Shown: in pieces, positions 29,112 to 36,809 of the stretch
Position numbering within the stretch: the first letter of the stretch is position 1
Layout of the letters: each line of letters begins with the position of its first letter
Assembly: GCF_040750395.1 (NCBI RefSeq)
Contig: NZ_JBFLVD010000006.1
Span: forward strand, 1 to 64,000
Reading direction: 5' to 3'
DNA from: Scandinavium sp002470465
GTDB lineage: Bacteria; Pseudomonadota; Gammaproteobacteria; Enterobacterales; Enterobacteriaceae
Length of the DNA stretch: 64,000 bases
The notes under the pieces: model-generated
The model's database searches: none
Told to the model about the DNA's origin: nothing
What the model saw: the letters and a program-made list of their open reading frames with translations, nothing else
Translations under genes and position numbers: made by a program

Positions 29112-30629
29112 ATGTCTGAACAACAAGCACAAGGTGCTGACGAAGTCGTTGATCTTAATAACGAACTGAAATCCCGTCGCGAGAAGCTTGCCGCGCTGCG
29201 TGAGAAGGGCATTGCCTTCCCGAACGATTTCCGTCGCGATCGTACCTCCGACCAGCTGCACGCCGAATTTGGCGCGAAAGAAAATGAAGAGCTCGAAGCG
29301 CTGAACGTTGAAGTTACCGTGGCCGGGCGCATGATGACCCGTCGTATCATGGGTAAAGCCTCTTTTGTGACGCTGCAGGACGTTGGCGGCCGTATTCAGC
29401 TGTATGTTGCGCGCGACGATCTGCCAGAAGGCGTTTATAACGACCAGTTCAAGAAATGGGATCTGGGCGATATCCTGGGCGCGAAAGGTAAACTGTTCAA
29501 AACCAAGACCGGCGAGCTGTCTGTTCACTGCACCGAGCTGCGCCTGCTGACCAAAGCCCTGCGCCCGCTGCCGGACAAATTCCACGGCCTGCAGGATCAG
29601 GAAGCACGCTACCGTCAGCGTTACCTGGATCTCATCTCTAACGATGAATCCCGCAACACCTTCAAAGTGCGTTCCCAGATCCTCGCCGGTATCCGCCAGT
29701 TCATGGTGGGTCGCGACTTTATGGAAGTGGAAACCCCAATGATGCAGGTGATCCCGGGCGGCGCGTCCGCGCGTCCGTTCATCACCCATCATAACGCTCT
29801 GGATCTCGACATGTACCTGCGTATCGCGCCGGAACTGTACCTGAAGCGTCTGGTGGTCGGTGGCTTCGAGCGCGTGTTCGAAATCAACCGTAACTTCCGT
29901 AACGAAGGTATCTCCGTTCGCCATAACCCAGAGTTCACCATGATGGAACTCTATATGGCCTACGCAGATTACAAAGATCTGATCGAGCTGACCGAATCCC
30001 TGTTCCGCACCCTGGCGCAGAATATTCTCGGCAAAACTGAAGTGCCTTACGGCGACCAGACGTTCGACTTCGGCAAGCCGTTCGAGAAACTCACCATGCG
30101 TGAGGCGATCAAAAAGTATCGTCCTGAAACCAACATGGCTGACCTGGACAACTTCGACGCGGCGAAAGCTATCGCGGCTGAGATTGGCATCAAGGTTGAG
30201 AAGAGCTGGGGTCTGGGCCGTACCGTGACCGAGATCTTCGAGGAAGTGGCGGAAGCGCACTTGATTCAGCCAACCTTCATTACCGAATATCCGGCAGAAG
30301 TTTCTCCGCTGGCCCGTCGTAACGACGTGAACCCGGAAATCACTGACCGCTTTGAATTCTTCATCGGTGGCCGTGAAATCGGCAACGGCTTCAGCGAGCT
30401 GAACGATGCAGAAGATCAGGCGCAGCGCTTCCAGGATCAGGTTGACGCGAAAGCGGCAGGCGATGACGAAGCGATGTTCTACGACGAAGACTACGTTACC
30501 GCGCTGGAACACGGTCTGCCACCAACGGCGGGCCTGGGCATTGGTATTGACCGTATGGTTATGCTGTTCACTAACAGCCACACCATTCGTGACGTGATCC
30601 TGTTCCCGGCAATGCGTCCAACGAAATAA
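29112..30629 (+). CDS. lysS: Lysyl-tRNA synthetase (class II)
   Basis: LysS charges tRNA-Lys in the cytoplasm. It has 505 residues, as in E. coli, with an N-terminal OB-fold anticodon-binding domain (about 65-150) and class II motifs: motif 2 around FEINRNFRNEGIS and HNPEFTMMELYMAYADY, motif 3 GLGIGIDRMVMLFT. It forms an operon with prfB. In K-12 it is followed by idi and a large purine-catabolism block; here the next gene is ygeR. A strong terminator lies at 30646-30678. Confidence 0.97.
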   Translation: MSEQQAQGADEVVDLNNELKSRREKLAALREKGIAFPNDFRRDRTSDQLHAEFGAKENEELEALNVEVTVAGRMMTRRIMGKASFVTLQDVGGRIQLYVARDDLPEGVYNDQFKKWDLGDILGAKGKLFKTKTGELSVHCTELRLLTKALRPLPDKFHGLQDQEARYRQRYLDLISNDESRNTFKVRSQILAGIRQFMVGRDFMEVETPMMQVIPGGASARPFITHHNALDLDMYLRIAPELYLKRLVVGGFERVFEINRNFRNEGISVRHNPEFTMMELYMAYADYKDLIELTESLFRTLAQNILGKTEVPYGDQTFDFGKPFEKLTMREAIKKYRPETNMADLDNFDAAKAIAAEIGIKVEKSWGLGRTVTEIFEEVAEAHLIQPTFITEYPAEVSPLARRNDVNPEITDRFEFFIGGREIGNGFSELNDAEDQAQRFQDQVDAKAAGDDEAMFYDEDYVTALEHGLPPTAGLGIGIDRMVMLFTNSHTIRDVILFPAMRPTK

Positions 30630-30645
30630 GTCACTTTGCGTGATG

Positions 30646-30678
30646 AAAGCCCGGTTTGCAGAAGCCGGGCTTTTTTTA
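30646..30678 (+). terminator. Rho-independent terminator of prfB-lysS
   Basis: GCCCGG and CCGGGC arms around a short loop (TTTGCAGAAG), preceded by A residues and followed by seven T residues, form a typical terminator 17 bp after the lysS stop. Confidence 0.85.
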
Positions 30679-30784
30679 TGGACGAGTCGACCGCCCTGTA
30701 CACAGTTAATGCATGCTAAACATTGGCATGGCGGCAAGGGCTGGTATCATAGGCCATCCGATTGACCAACACCGAGGATTTGCT

Positions 30785-31522
30785 GTGCGCGCAGGACGCC
30801 TGATGAAAAAACCTATACGCCTCTTTCTGTGCCTGTTTATCGGGCTGGTTCTGGCTGGCTGCTCCGGCAGTAAATCAGGCTCTGACGGCAGCTACAGCGG
30901 GTCGATGTACACCGTTAAACGCGGCGATACGCTGTCGAAGATCTCCCGCATGACCGGTACCAGCGTGCGCGACCTCGCCCGGATGAACGGCATTTCACCG
31001 CCGTACACCATCGAAATCGGACAGCGCTTAAAGGTTAACGGCAGTTCCGGATCGAAGAAATCTTCAGGCGGTAAAACAGCGAAAGTCACGCCGTCTTCTG
31101 CCGTGCCGCAGTCGTCCTGGCCGCCGGTCGGGCAGCGCTGCTGGCGCTGGCCAACGAGCGGGAAGGTTGTTCTGCCTTACTCCACTGCCGATGGTGGCAA
31201 TAAAGGCATTGATATCGCAGGCTCGCGTGGTCAGCCGATTTATGCGGCGGGCGCCGGGAAAGTGGTGTACGTAGGTAGCCAGCTGCGTGGTTACGGCAAC
31301 CTGATCATGATTAAGCACAGTGAAGATTACATCACCGCTTATGCGCACAACGATAAAATGATGGTCAATAACGGTCAGTCGGTAAAAATCGGCCAGCAAA
31401 TTGCCACGATGGGCAGCAGCGACGCCGATGCGGTGAAGCTGCATTTCCAGATTCGCTACCGTGCCACCGCCATCGATCCGCTGCGCTATCTGCCGCCTCA
31501 GGGCAGCAAACCGAAATGCTAA
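30785..31522 (+). CDS. ygeR: LysM/M23 lipoprotein ActS (YgeR), amidase activator
   Basis: YgeR, renamed ActS, is an EnvC/NlpD-family outer-membrane lipoprotein that activates periplasmic amidases, mainly AmiC. I start it at GTG 30785 (product MRAGRLMKK), 245 residues. The lipobox LVLAGC follows a hydrophobic signal. A LysM domain (YTVKRGDTLSKISRMTG) and a C-terminal LytM domain follow. The LytM metal ligands are degenerate: NKGID has Asn where active enzymes have His, and KLHFQ lacks the first His of HxH, as expected for an activator without hydrolase activity. It is adjacent to glyU, as in K-12. Confidence 0.93.
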   Translation: MRAGRLMKKPIRLFLCLFIGLVLAGCSGSKSGSDGSYSGSMYTVKRGDTLSKISRMTGTSVRDLARMNGISPPYTIEIGQRLKVNGSSGSKKSSGGKTAKVTPSSAVPQSSWPPVGQRCWRWPTSGKVVLPYSTADGGNKGIDIAGSRGQPIYAAGAGKVVYVGSQLRGYGNLIMIKHSEDYITAYAHNDKMMVNNGQSVKIGQQIATMGSSDADAVKLHFQIRYRATAIDPLRYLPPQGSKPKC

Positions 31523-31557
31523 GTGCTCAGATTATCACCACTTAATAGTCGAAAGGC

Positions 31558-31585
31558 TTGTCAGTGAAGGCGTTAGGTTTATAAT
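31558..31585 (+). promoter_or_regulatory. Promoter of tRNA glyU
   Basis: TTGTCA (31558-31563) and TATAAT (31580-31585) are separated by 16 bp, a near-consensus sigma-70 promoter. The start would be near 31592, about 23 bases before the mature tRNA. Confidence 0.8.
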
Positions 31586-31614
31586 GCCTTCACCTTTTCG
31601 AAGGCACTCCCTGA

Positions 31615-31688
31615 GCGGGTGTAGTTCAATGGTAGAACGAGAGCTTCCCAAGCTCTATACGAGGGTTCGATTCCCTTCACCCGCTCCA
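31615..31688 (+). tRNA. glyU: tRNA-Gly (anticodon CCC)
   Basis: A 74-base cloverleaf beginning GCGGGTGTAGTTCAATGGTA and ending GGGTTCGATTCCC, acceptor strand and encoded CCA. The anticodon loop TTCCCAA gives anticodon CCC at 31647-31649. It matches E. coli glyU almost exactly, differing by a compensated pair change in the acceptor stem (GCGGGTG with CACCCGC). In E. coli, ETT2 lies on the downstream side of this tRNA, and tRNA 3' ends are common island insertion points. Confidence 0.97.
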
Positions 31689-31918
31689 GATTTCTCCCCT
31701 TGTGGCAAAACTTCGTTAAACTCGTTCCGCTTTCAATCAGTTATTTACTACAGGTTGTCACGTTACGGCATCGGCTTGCTGCGTTTACGGCGCATATTTT
31801 CATTGAGCGCCTCCGGAACCTGAAAGACAAGTACGATATTGCTGGTGAGCGGATGTACTCTGACAGATACCCGAAAAAATAACCGGTAGCTGTCAGATAA
31901 AGTCTGAACGAATGCGCT

Positions 31919-32887
31919 CTATGGGATAAGTAATAATTTGCCCGTTGTTTTTCTGCTTTCCATATCAGCATGCGCCTGTGCGGCATCAGCCAGTGCATAT
32001 TCCTTCCCGATGCTGACTTTGAGGGTTCCCGCAAGTAGCCAGTCAAACAGGATATTCGTATGTTTTCTCAACAATGCTGAAGTATGAACGTGATGGTTAA
32101 ACGTTGCGTAGCCTATTTTGATACTTTTAGGAAGGCTCATAATATCAATTTTATCCGGGGCTCCCAGAATGGGCCCGTACCAGCAAAATGTGCCAGCAAT
32201 CCTTAAGGCGTTCAGTGAATCCTGGAATGTGACCGGGCCGGAACCATCATAAACGACATGTACGCCCTGACCCTCTGTGAGACGTATAACTTCGGCGGCG
32301 AACGTTCCTTTCGTATCGACGATAACATGATCGGCTCCAGCCTCTTTAGCCATGGCGACTTTACTCTCAGAGGATACGCGACCAATAACCCGCCCTCCAC
32401 GGTGCTTGATTATCTGGGTCAGCAGTAAACCAACACCACCAGCAGCGGCATGCACCAGAGCAATATCACCGGGCTGTATTGGGTAAAACTCGGTAGCGAA
32501 ATGGCTGGCGGTCAACCCCTGCATCATCACAGACGCTGCTGTTTTATCGTCAATGCTATCAGGAATTAAAACCAGGGCGGAGGCTGGAATGACCACTTCC
32601 TCAGCATAGCTCCCTGGTGCATAAACCCAGGCAACCCTTTGTCCAGGCACAAACTCACTGACGTCGTCACTCGTACGCAATATTACCCCGGCACCTTCTA
32701 CTCCAGGGATTCGGGGCCAGGGGATGTCCTGCCATACCGTACCTTTCCTGACACCGATATCCATGAAATTTACGCCAGCTGCACTGACCCTGACCACGAC
32801 TTGCCCGCTGCCAGGCTGTCGTTCCGGGCATTCCTGATATTTCAGTACTTCTGGTCCACCAGCTTGTTCTGTCACTATCGCTTTCAC
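31919..32887 (-). CDS. Zinc-independent quinone oxidoreductase (QOR-like MDR family)
   Basis: A 322-residue medium-chain dehydrogenase/reductase of the NADPH:quinone oxidoreductase type. The N-terminal GroES-like domain begins MKAIVTEQAGGPEVLKY, and the nucleotide-binding domain carries HAAAGGVGLLLTQIIKHRG (about residues 145-163). The zinc-ligand cysteines of alcohol dehydrogenases are missing, as in QOR proteins. A TetR-type gene 53 bp upstream on the same strand probably controls it. Likely role: reduction of quinones or reactive enones. It is the first gene beyond glyU. Confidence 0.85.
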   Translation of the reverse strand: MKAIVTEQAGGPEVLKYQECPERQPGSGQVVVRVSAAGVNFMDIGVRKGTVWQDIPWPRIPGVEGAGVILRTSDDVSEFVPGQRVAWVYAPGSYAEEVVIPASALVLIPDSIDDKTAASVMMQGLTASHFATEFYPIQPGDIALVHAAAGGVGLLLTQIIKHRGGRVIGRVSSESKVAMAKEAGADHVIVDTKGTFAAEVIRLTEGQGVHVVYDGSGPVTFQDSLNALRIAGTFCWYGPILGAPDKIDIMSLPKSIKIGYATFNHHVHTSALLRKHTNILFDWLLAGTLKVSIGKEYALADAAQAHADMESRKTTGKLLLIP

Positions 32888-32940
32888 AAGTTACACTCCT
32901 GTCTTGAACAATCATTCCAGAATTGGGTAAAAAAACAGGC

Positions 32941-33507
32941 TCATTTCAGAGCCTGGATTGCCAATGTCTTTATCACATGAAGGCTGCTTTCATCTGCTCC
33001 TCCACGAGCGGCCATTCTGATCCCTGCAATATTCGCAACCAGAAACAGGGCTACCTGCTCCGGAAGCGTGCTGGAGGAAATATCACCTTCAACTTGTGCC
33101 TGACTGATTTTACCTTTCAGTACTTCAAACATCCCTTTTGCTGCCCGATCGCGTATCGCCTGAAGATCGGTTTCGCGATTAGCAAACTCACTGATTGAAC
33201 TCAGTCCAAGACATGGAGAGGTGGCTTCAGCGATCACCCGTTCCAGCATCGCCTCAATGCCATTGATAGCGCTTCCCTCTTTTTGCAGCATGGAAATATG
33301 CGCGGCGGTTTCATCTGCCGAGTACCTCTCGACCGCTGAACAGTAAAGTTGCCACTTTCCACCAAACGTATCATAGAGGCTCTGCCTGCCTATCTTCATC
33401 GCTGTTGTCAGCATTTGGGCAGACGTCGCAGCGTAGCCGTATTCCCGAAATACGGCAATTGCCGCATTCAGCGCGACTTCAACATCAAATTCTTTATATC
33501 TGGCCAT
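32941..33507 (-). CDS. TetR-family transcriptional regulator
   Basis: A 188-residue regulator with an N-terminal TetR helix-turn-helix (residues about 22-45, TSAQMLTTAMKIGRQSLYDTFGGKWQLY) and an all-helical ligand-binding domain ending in a segment close to the TetR_C group of YcdC/AcrR-like repressors. I take ATG 33507 (MARYKEFDVEVALNAAIAVF) as start; one ATG lies ten codons upstream. It is just upstream of the quinone oxidoreductase, same strand, suggesting an autoregulated two-gene operon responding to a reactive compound. Confidence 0.85.
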   Translation of the reverse strand: MARYKEFDVEVALNAAIAVFREYGYAATSAQMLTTAMKIGRQSLYDTFGGKWQLYCSAVERYSADETAAHISMLQKEGSAINGIEAMLERVIAEATSPCLGLSSISEFANRETDLQAIRDRAAKGMFEVLKGKISQAQVEGDISSSTLPEQVALFLVANIAGIRMAARGGADESSLHVIKTLAIQALK

Positions 33508-33713
33508 GGAAAGGAGTGTAGCCAATTCTGGAATCATCAGTCAATAATACGTTGTGAACGTTTTGCATCTTTACTATCTTAAGTCTTCTTATGCGCTACC
33601 TTGTGCAATGTGAACCTACAGGCAAAATTTTATCTTCATGGGTACAGGCCTTTGCTCGCCCGGGCCGTACAGATATGCGCGCTCATCACTTCCATGGCAG
33701 GACCTCTCAGGGA

Positions 33714-34193
33714 TCAAATATCCCGGCATACCATTACCGGCAGCACCAGCCCCTGAATCATCCAGCTGCCGGGTTTAACCGGCGTTATCCAGAAGAAGTT
33801 GATGCTGTCCATCATCAGCTGATTAATGATATCCGCAGGGGCGGTATCGTCCGGCGTTTTTTGCATCTGCTTGCCATGAATATGGTAGATATTGCTGTTA
33901 TCCACCCGCTCAAGCGTCATGTTATAGCGTCTGTCGATGGCATAGTTTTTTTCCGGCATCAGCATCACTCCTTTATCAAACGCCGTGAGCGAACTTTCCG
34001 AGTTCATCAGCAGCAGCGTCGTCATCCTCAGTTCTATATAGTTGCCGTCAGGGTAAGTTTTCCGGGTAACCACGTCCGATTCACACTTGAGTAAAGGGGG
34101 CGTACTCTTCCATAAACCAGGCAGCGCAAAGTATGTCACTACCGTTAACAACCCTGCCAGCAGAGCTCCGGCTACCAGGAATTTTTTGATCAC
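33714..34193 (-). CDS. FidL-like inner-membrane protein (left copy)
   Basis: A 159-residue protein with one N-terminal membrane helix (residues 4-28) and a periplasmic domain. It resembles FidL of Salmonella SPI-3, the small membrane protein beside the MarT regulator. Two cysteines (LKCESD near residue 37 and PVMVCRDI at the end) and a PDDTAP motif are shared with the paralogue at 41396-41875. It begins 3 bp after the stop of the MarT-like gene, so the two are co-expressed. By analogy with ToxR-ToxS pairs it may modulate the regulator in the periplasm; this is inference. Confidence 0.75.
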   Translation of the reverse strand: MIKKFLVAGALLAGLLTVVTYFALPGLWKSTPPLLKCESDVVTRKTYPDGNYIELRMTTLLLMNSESSLTAFDKGVMLMPEKNYAIDRRYNMTLERVDNSNIYHIHGKQMQKTPDDTAPADIINQLMMDSINFFWITPVKPGSWMIQGLVLPVMVCRDI

Positions 34194-34196
34194 GGC

Positions 34197-34973
34197 CTAC
34201 TCCCCCGTCAGACTACGAAAGGATATGCAGCTGCGATAGCCTGAATGGGAGTCCTGCAGGAAACATACTCCCATAAAAGAATTCTGCAGATTAATTTGAT
34301 GAAACGTCGATAAATAAACATCAGCCGCACGCTGCAGACAGTTTATTTTGTTGTTTATTAGCCCTCTGGCCGCCTCTTCAAGAGAGTGATTGAGATCTGC
34401 TCCATTGTTTTTATTCATCACGTATATTGCACACTGATGGAAATGTCCGGCATAGGAAAGGGAGGGATCCTGCGGCAGCGTATTGCGGCTCATCCATTGC
34501 GTTACAATGCTCGACACAACGGCGCTCAGAATAATCATTAGTAATATTAGAAGAATATTTCTTACATTCTTGCGCAGCCAGTTAGAGGGAGTCTGTTCGT
34601 ATAACGATTTACCGTCTGCTGTCGCCTCTTTTTTTGGCCGCACGGTATGGTGCTGGATATGCGCCGAGAGGCTAAACCCTTTCCCTCTTACCGTTGTAAT
34701 TAAAGAAGGATCGTGTTCAAGCATGCGAAACGCTTTACGAATTTCACTGATGGCAACGTTCAGGCTGACGGAAGAACCCGAAAAGCCGTGATCCTCCCAG
34801 ACGCGTTTAATCAGCTCATCGCGCTCCAGTAGCTTGCCATTATTAAGGATAAGAACATGCAACAATCTGGCAGCCTGATTCGATAAGCGAACAGCGGTTT
34901 CCTCGACACCTTCGAGTAAAATTGTGCCGGTATCTACTTCGTAAAGCATTGTATAGTCAATGAGATATTTCAT
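34197..34973 (-). CDS. ToxR/MarT-like membrane-bound transcriptional regulator (left copy)
   Basis: A 258-residue regulator with an N-terminal winged-helix DNA-binding domain of the OmpR/ToxR type (residues 25-105, including GSSVSLNVAISEIRKAFRML and VRGKGFSL), one membrane helix at 139-159, and a periplasmic domain with four cysteines (181, 212, 237, 249) that could form disulfides. It is close to MarT of Salmonella and to the second copy at 40594-41406. It is divergent from the fimbrial operon, whose first gene starts 491 bp away, so it is the prime candidate for controlling it. Confidence 0.85.
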   Translation of the reverse strand: MKYLIDYTMLYEVDTGTILLEGVEETAVRLSNQAARLLHVLILNNGKLLERDELIKRVWEDHGFSGSSVSLNVAISEIRKAFRMLEHDPSLITTVRGKGFSLSAHIQHHTVRPKKEATADGKSLYEQTPSNWLRKNVRNILLILLMIILSAVVSSIVTQWMSRNTLPQDPSLSYAGHFHQCAIYVMNKNNGADLNHSLEEAARGLINNKINCLQRAADVYLSTFHQINLQNSFMGVCFLQDSHSGYRSCISFRSLTGE

Positions 34974-35464
34974 GCGTTGCGTCTTAGTTAAAAACCGTGG
35001 GCATAAAGCGCGGCTAGTATTTAGGACAAAAATACGTGGGTCAAGGTATCAGCAACCAGGAAAAAATCTCTTCATGGCAATAGCATTTAAAGTCCAAAGA
35101 TAAAATTTCACCCAGAGATTGTGTGGATGTTCTAAACAGATTAATAATAAAGTTTTAATCTTCTCATAAGATTATTATTCTTATGATTTCAATAAGTAAG
35201 AATAATGTTTTGTATTTTGAGATTATTATGCATGATTATGTTGTCGGGTCGCAGCAGCCCAGTACAGACGGCATGCGACTCAAAAATGGGTTTTCGGTAC
35301 ATTAAAATAGTTTCTCCGCGTGATTAATAATCGATTCTGGCTCTCCGAAGCCAGGCGGTTTAAAGCGCGGATAAATAATTTTATGAAAGGTCACACTGCA
35401 ATCTTTTTTACCGGAAAGTTCGACCCTGGTATTTGTAAAATTAAATCGTATTCTGGAGTTTCTC
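34974..35464. promoter_or_regulatory. AT-rich divergent control region upstream of the fimbrial operon
   Basis: This 491 bp gap separates the left MarT-like gene from the pilin gene. It is strongly AT-rich, like H-NS-silenced DNA. A perfect 8 bp inverted repeat, TCATAAGA-N7-TCTTATGA, lies at 35164-35186 and is a candidate operator. No recombinase gene and no flanking inverted repeats like those of the fim switch were seen. The pilin start at 35465 is preceded by GGAG (35453-35456). Confidence 0.55.
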
Positions 35465-36049
35465 ATGCTTAAGAACATTATTTCCTTAACCGTACTGGCT
35501 GCGGCAATGACCTCTGGCGCGGCAACCGCCGCTGACCAGGCTGCGGGTGGCGTAATCAATTTCTCTGGTGCCATCACCGACACGACCTGCACCATCAACG
35601 GCGGCAAAAGTGCTGACTTTACGGTTGCCCTGGCGCCAATCTCCGTATCTGATGCGGGCACTACCGTTGGGCCGATCACTAAAAACAAAAAATCTTTCTC
35701 CCTGACCTTCTCCGGCTGCTCACCTGCGGCAGGTACCGCCGGTACGCCTCTGAAAGTCTATTTCTCCTCCGCGGATAACATCTCTACTGATGGAAAATAC
35801 CTGCTGAATAATAGCGTCAACGAAAGCGACGCTGGCGTAGCTCGCAACGTTGGCTTCTCACTGGCAGAGCCGTCTTCCTCAACGCCAATCCCGCTGAATC
35901 AGCCTTACACCACCAAGGTAATGGGTGATAAAACTGCGCCGGATGCCGAAACGCTGACCCTCGACGTGTATTACTACAAAACCAACAGCGATGCGGCAAA
36001 AGTGGGTTCCCTGAGCTCCAATGTGACTTATACCGTTTCCTATCTGTAA
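35465..36049 (+). CDS. Type 1-like fimbrial major subunit
   Basis: A 194-residue pilin exported by a signal peptide (cleavage after ATAA near residue 23). After it come the typical pilin traits: a first Cys in TDTTCTINGG (about residue 42), a second in FSGCSPAAG (about 84), and a C-terminal beta strand ending SNVTYTVSYL with penultimate Tyr, used for donor-strand exchange with the chaperone. It is the first gene of a four-gene chaperone-usher operon and should be the main shaft protein. Confidence 0.9.
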   Translation: MLKNIISLTVLAAAMTSGAATAADQAAGGVINFSGAITDTTCTINGGKSADFTVALAPISVSDAGTTVGPITKNKKSFSLTFSGCSPAAGTAGTPLKVYFSSADNISTDGKYLLNNSVNESDAGVARNVGFSLAEPSSSTPIPLNQPYTTKVMGDKTAPDAETLTLDVYYYKTNSDAAKVGSLSSNVTYTVSYL

Positions 36050-36063
36050 TTGTTTTTCCGCCG

Positions 36064-36079
36064 GGCCCGGTTCCGGGCC
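36064..36079 (+). other. Intercistronic hairpin after the pilin gene
   Basis: GGCCCGG-TT-CCGGGCC is a perfect 7 bp GC stem 14 bp after the pilin stop, with no T run. In pap fimbriae a similar hairpin protects the pilin mRNA after RNase E cleavage, raising the pilin level over the assembly proteins. A like role, or partial termination, is inferred here. Confidence 0.55.
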
Positions 36080-36098
36080 TGGTTAATAAGGTTTTATC

Positions 36099-36794
36099 AT
36101 GCGCACTCTTTATCTTCTGGCTACCATGCTGCTGGCGTCAGGTTCTGCATGGTCCAATGTTATTATTAACGGTACCCGAATTATTTATCCTGAAAATACC
36201 AAAGAAACGGTTGTTCAGCTTATTAATAACGGGGACGATCCTTCCCTGGTACAGGCATGGATTGACGATGGCGATATTAATTCCACGCCAGAAACGGCAA
36301 AAGTCCCGTTTCTGCTCACGCCACCGGTCGTAAAAGTAAACGGTCATAACGGGCAGCAGCTGCGTATTAAAAAATTACCGGCTAGCCTTCCTGGCGATCG
36401 TGAATCCGTATTTTATCTGAACGTGCTGGATATTCCTCCCAAGCCTGAAAATATGCAGGGCCTGAATACCATGCAGCTGGCAATTAAGTCACGAATTAAG
36501 GTTTTTTATCGTCCGACAGCCCTTAAAGGCACGCTCGAGCAGGCGATAAATCAACTCAGGCTGAATGCCGATGCCCGCGGTTTCACCATTATCAATAACA
36601 GCCCGTTCAATATCACGATTGCCAACATCGAAGGCTCAGGCGAAAGCAAGCTGCTGGAAAACTCCCTGATGGTTTCTCCCTTCAGTCAGGACACGGCTAT
36701 CAGCAAGAAAAGCGTCAGAAAAGGCCAGTCGTATCGCGTGATGTACGTCGACGATGCCGGAGCCTACCAGACCAAAGCCCTGATCACCGAGTAA
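36099..36794 (+). CDS. Periplasmic fimbrial chaperone
   Basis: A 231-residue PapD-like chaperone with signal peptide (cleavage after SAWS, near residue 19) and two immunoglobulin-like domains. The subunit-binding Arg is in NGTRIIYPENTKE and the Lys in KSRIKVFYRP; the conserved YLNVLDIPPKP segment precedes it. The F1-G1 loop looks short, as in FGS-type chaperones. It would fold pilin and adhesin by donor-strand complementation and deliver them to the usher. It lies 49 bp after the pilin gene and 15 bp before the usher gene. Confidence 0.93.
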   Translation: MRTLYLLATMLLASGSAWSNVIINGTRIIYPENTKETVVQLINNGDDPSLVQAWIDDGDINSTPETAKVPFLLTPPVVKVNGHNGQQLRIKKLPASLPGDRESVFYLNVLDIPPKPENMQGLNTMQLAIKSRIKVFYRPTALKGTLEQAINQLRLNADARGFTIINNSPFNITIANIEGSGESKLLENSLMVSPFSQDTAISKKSVRKGQSYRVMYVDDAGAYQTKALITE

Positions 36795-36809
36795 ACGGAA
36801 CTCTCACTC

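Noticed and set aside
29097..30737. Long open frame of 546 codons on the minus strand opposite lysS
   Set aside because: It mirrors the codon pattern of lysS, a certain gene, and its translation has no recognisable domain. Long antisense frames are common opposite GC-rich genes with few rare codons.
31461..31882. Open frames across and after tRNA glyU (120 and 60 codons)
   Set aside because: They run through ygeR and the tRNA or in sequence without ribosome site; products show no family features.
34974..35464. Invertible promoter switch like fimS
   Set aside because: No FimB/FimE-type recombinase gene nearby and no pair of inverted repeats flanking a promoter; the one inverted repeat seen has a 7-base spacer.
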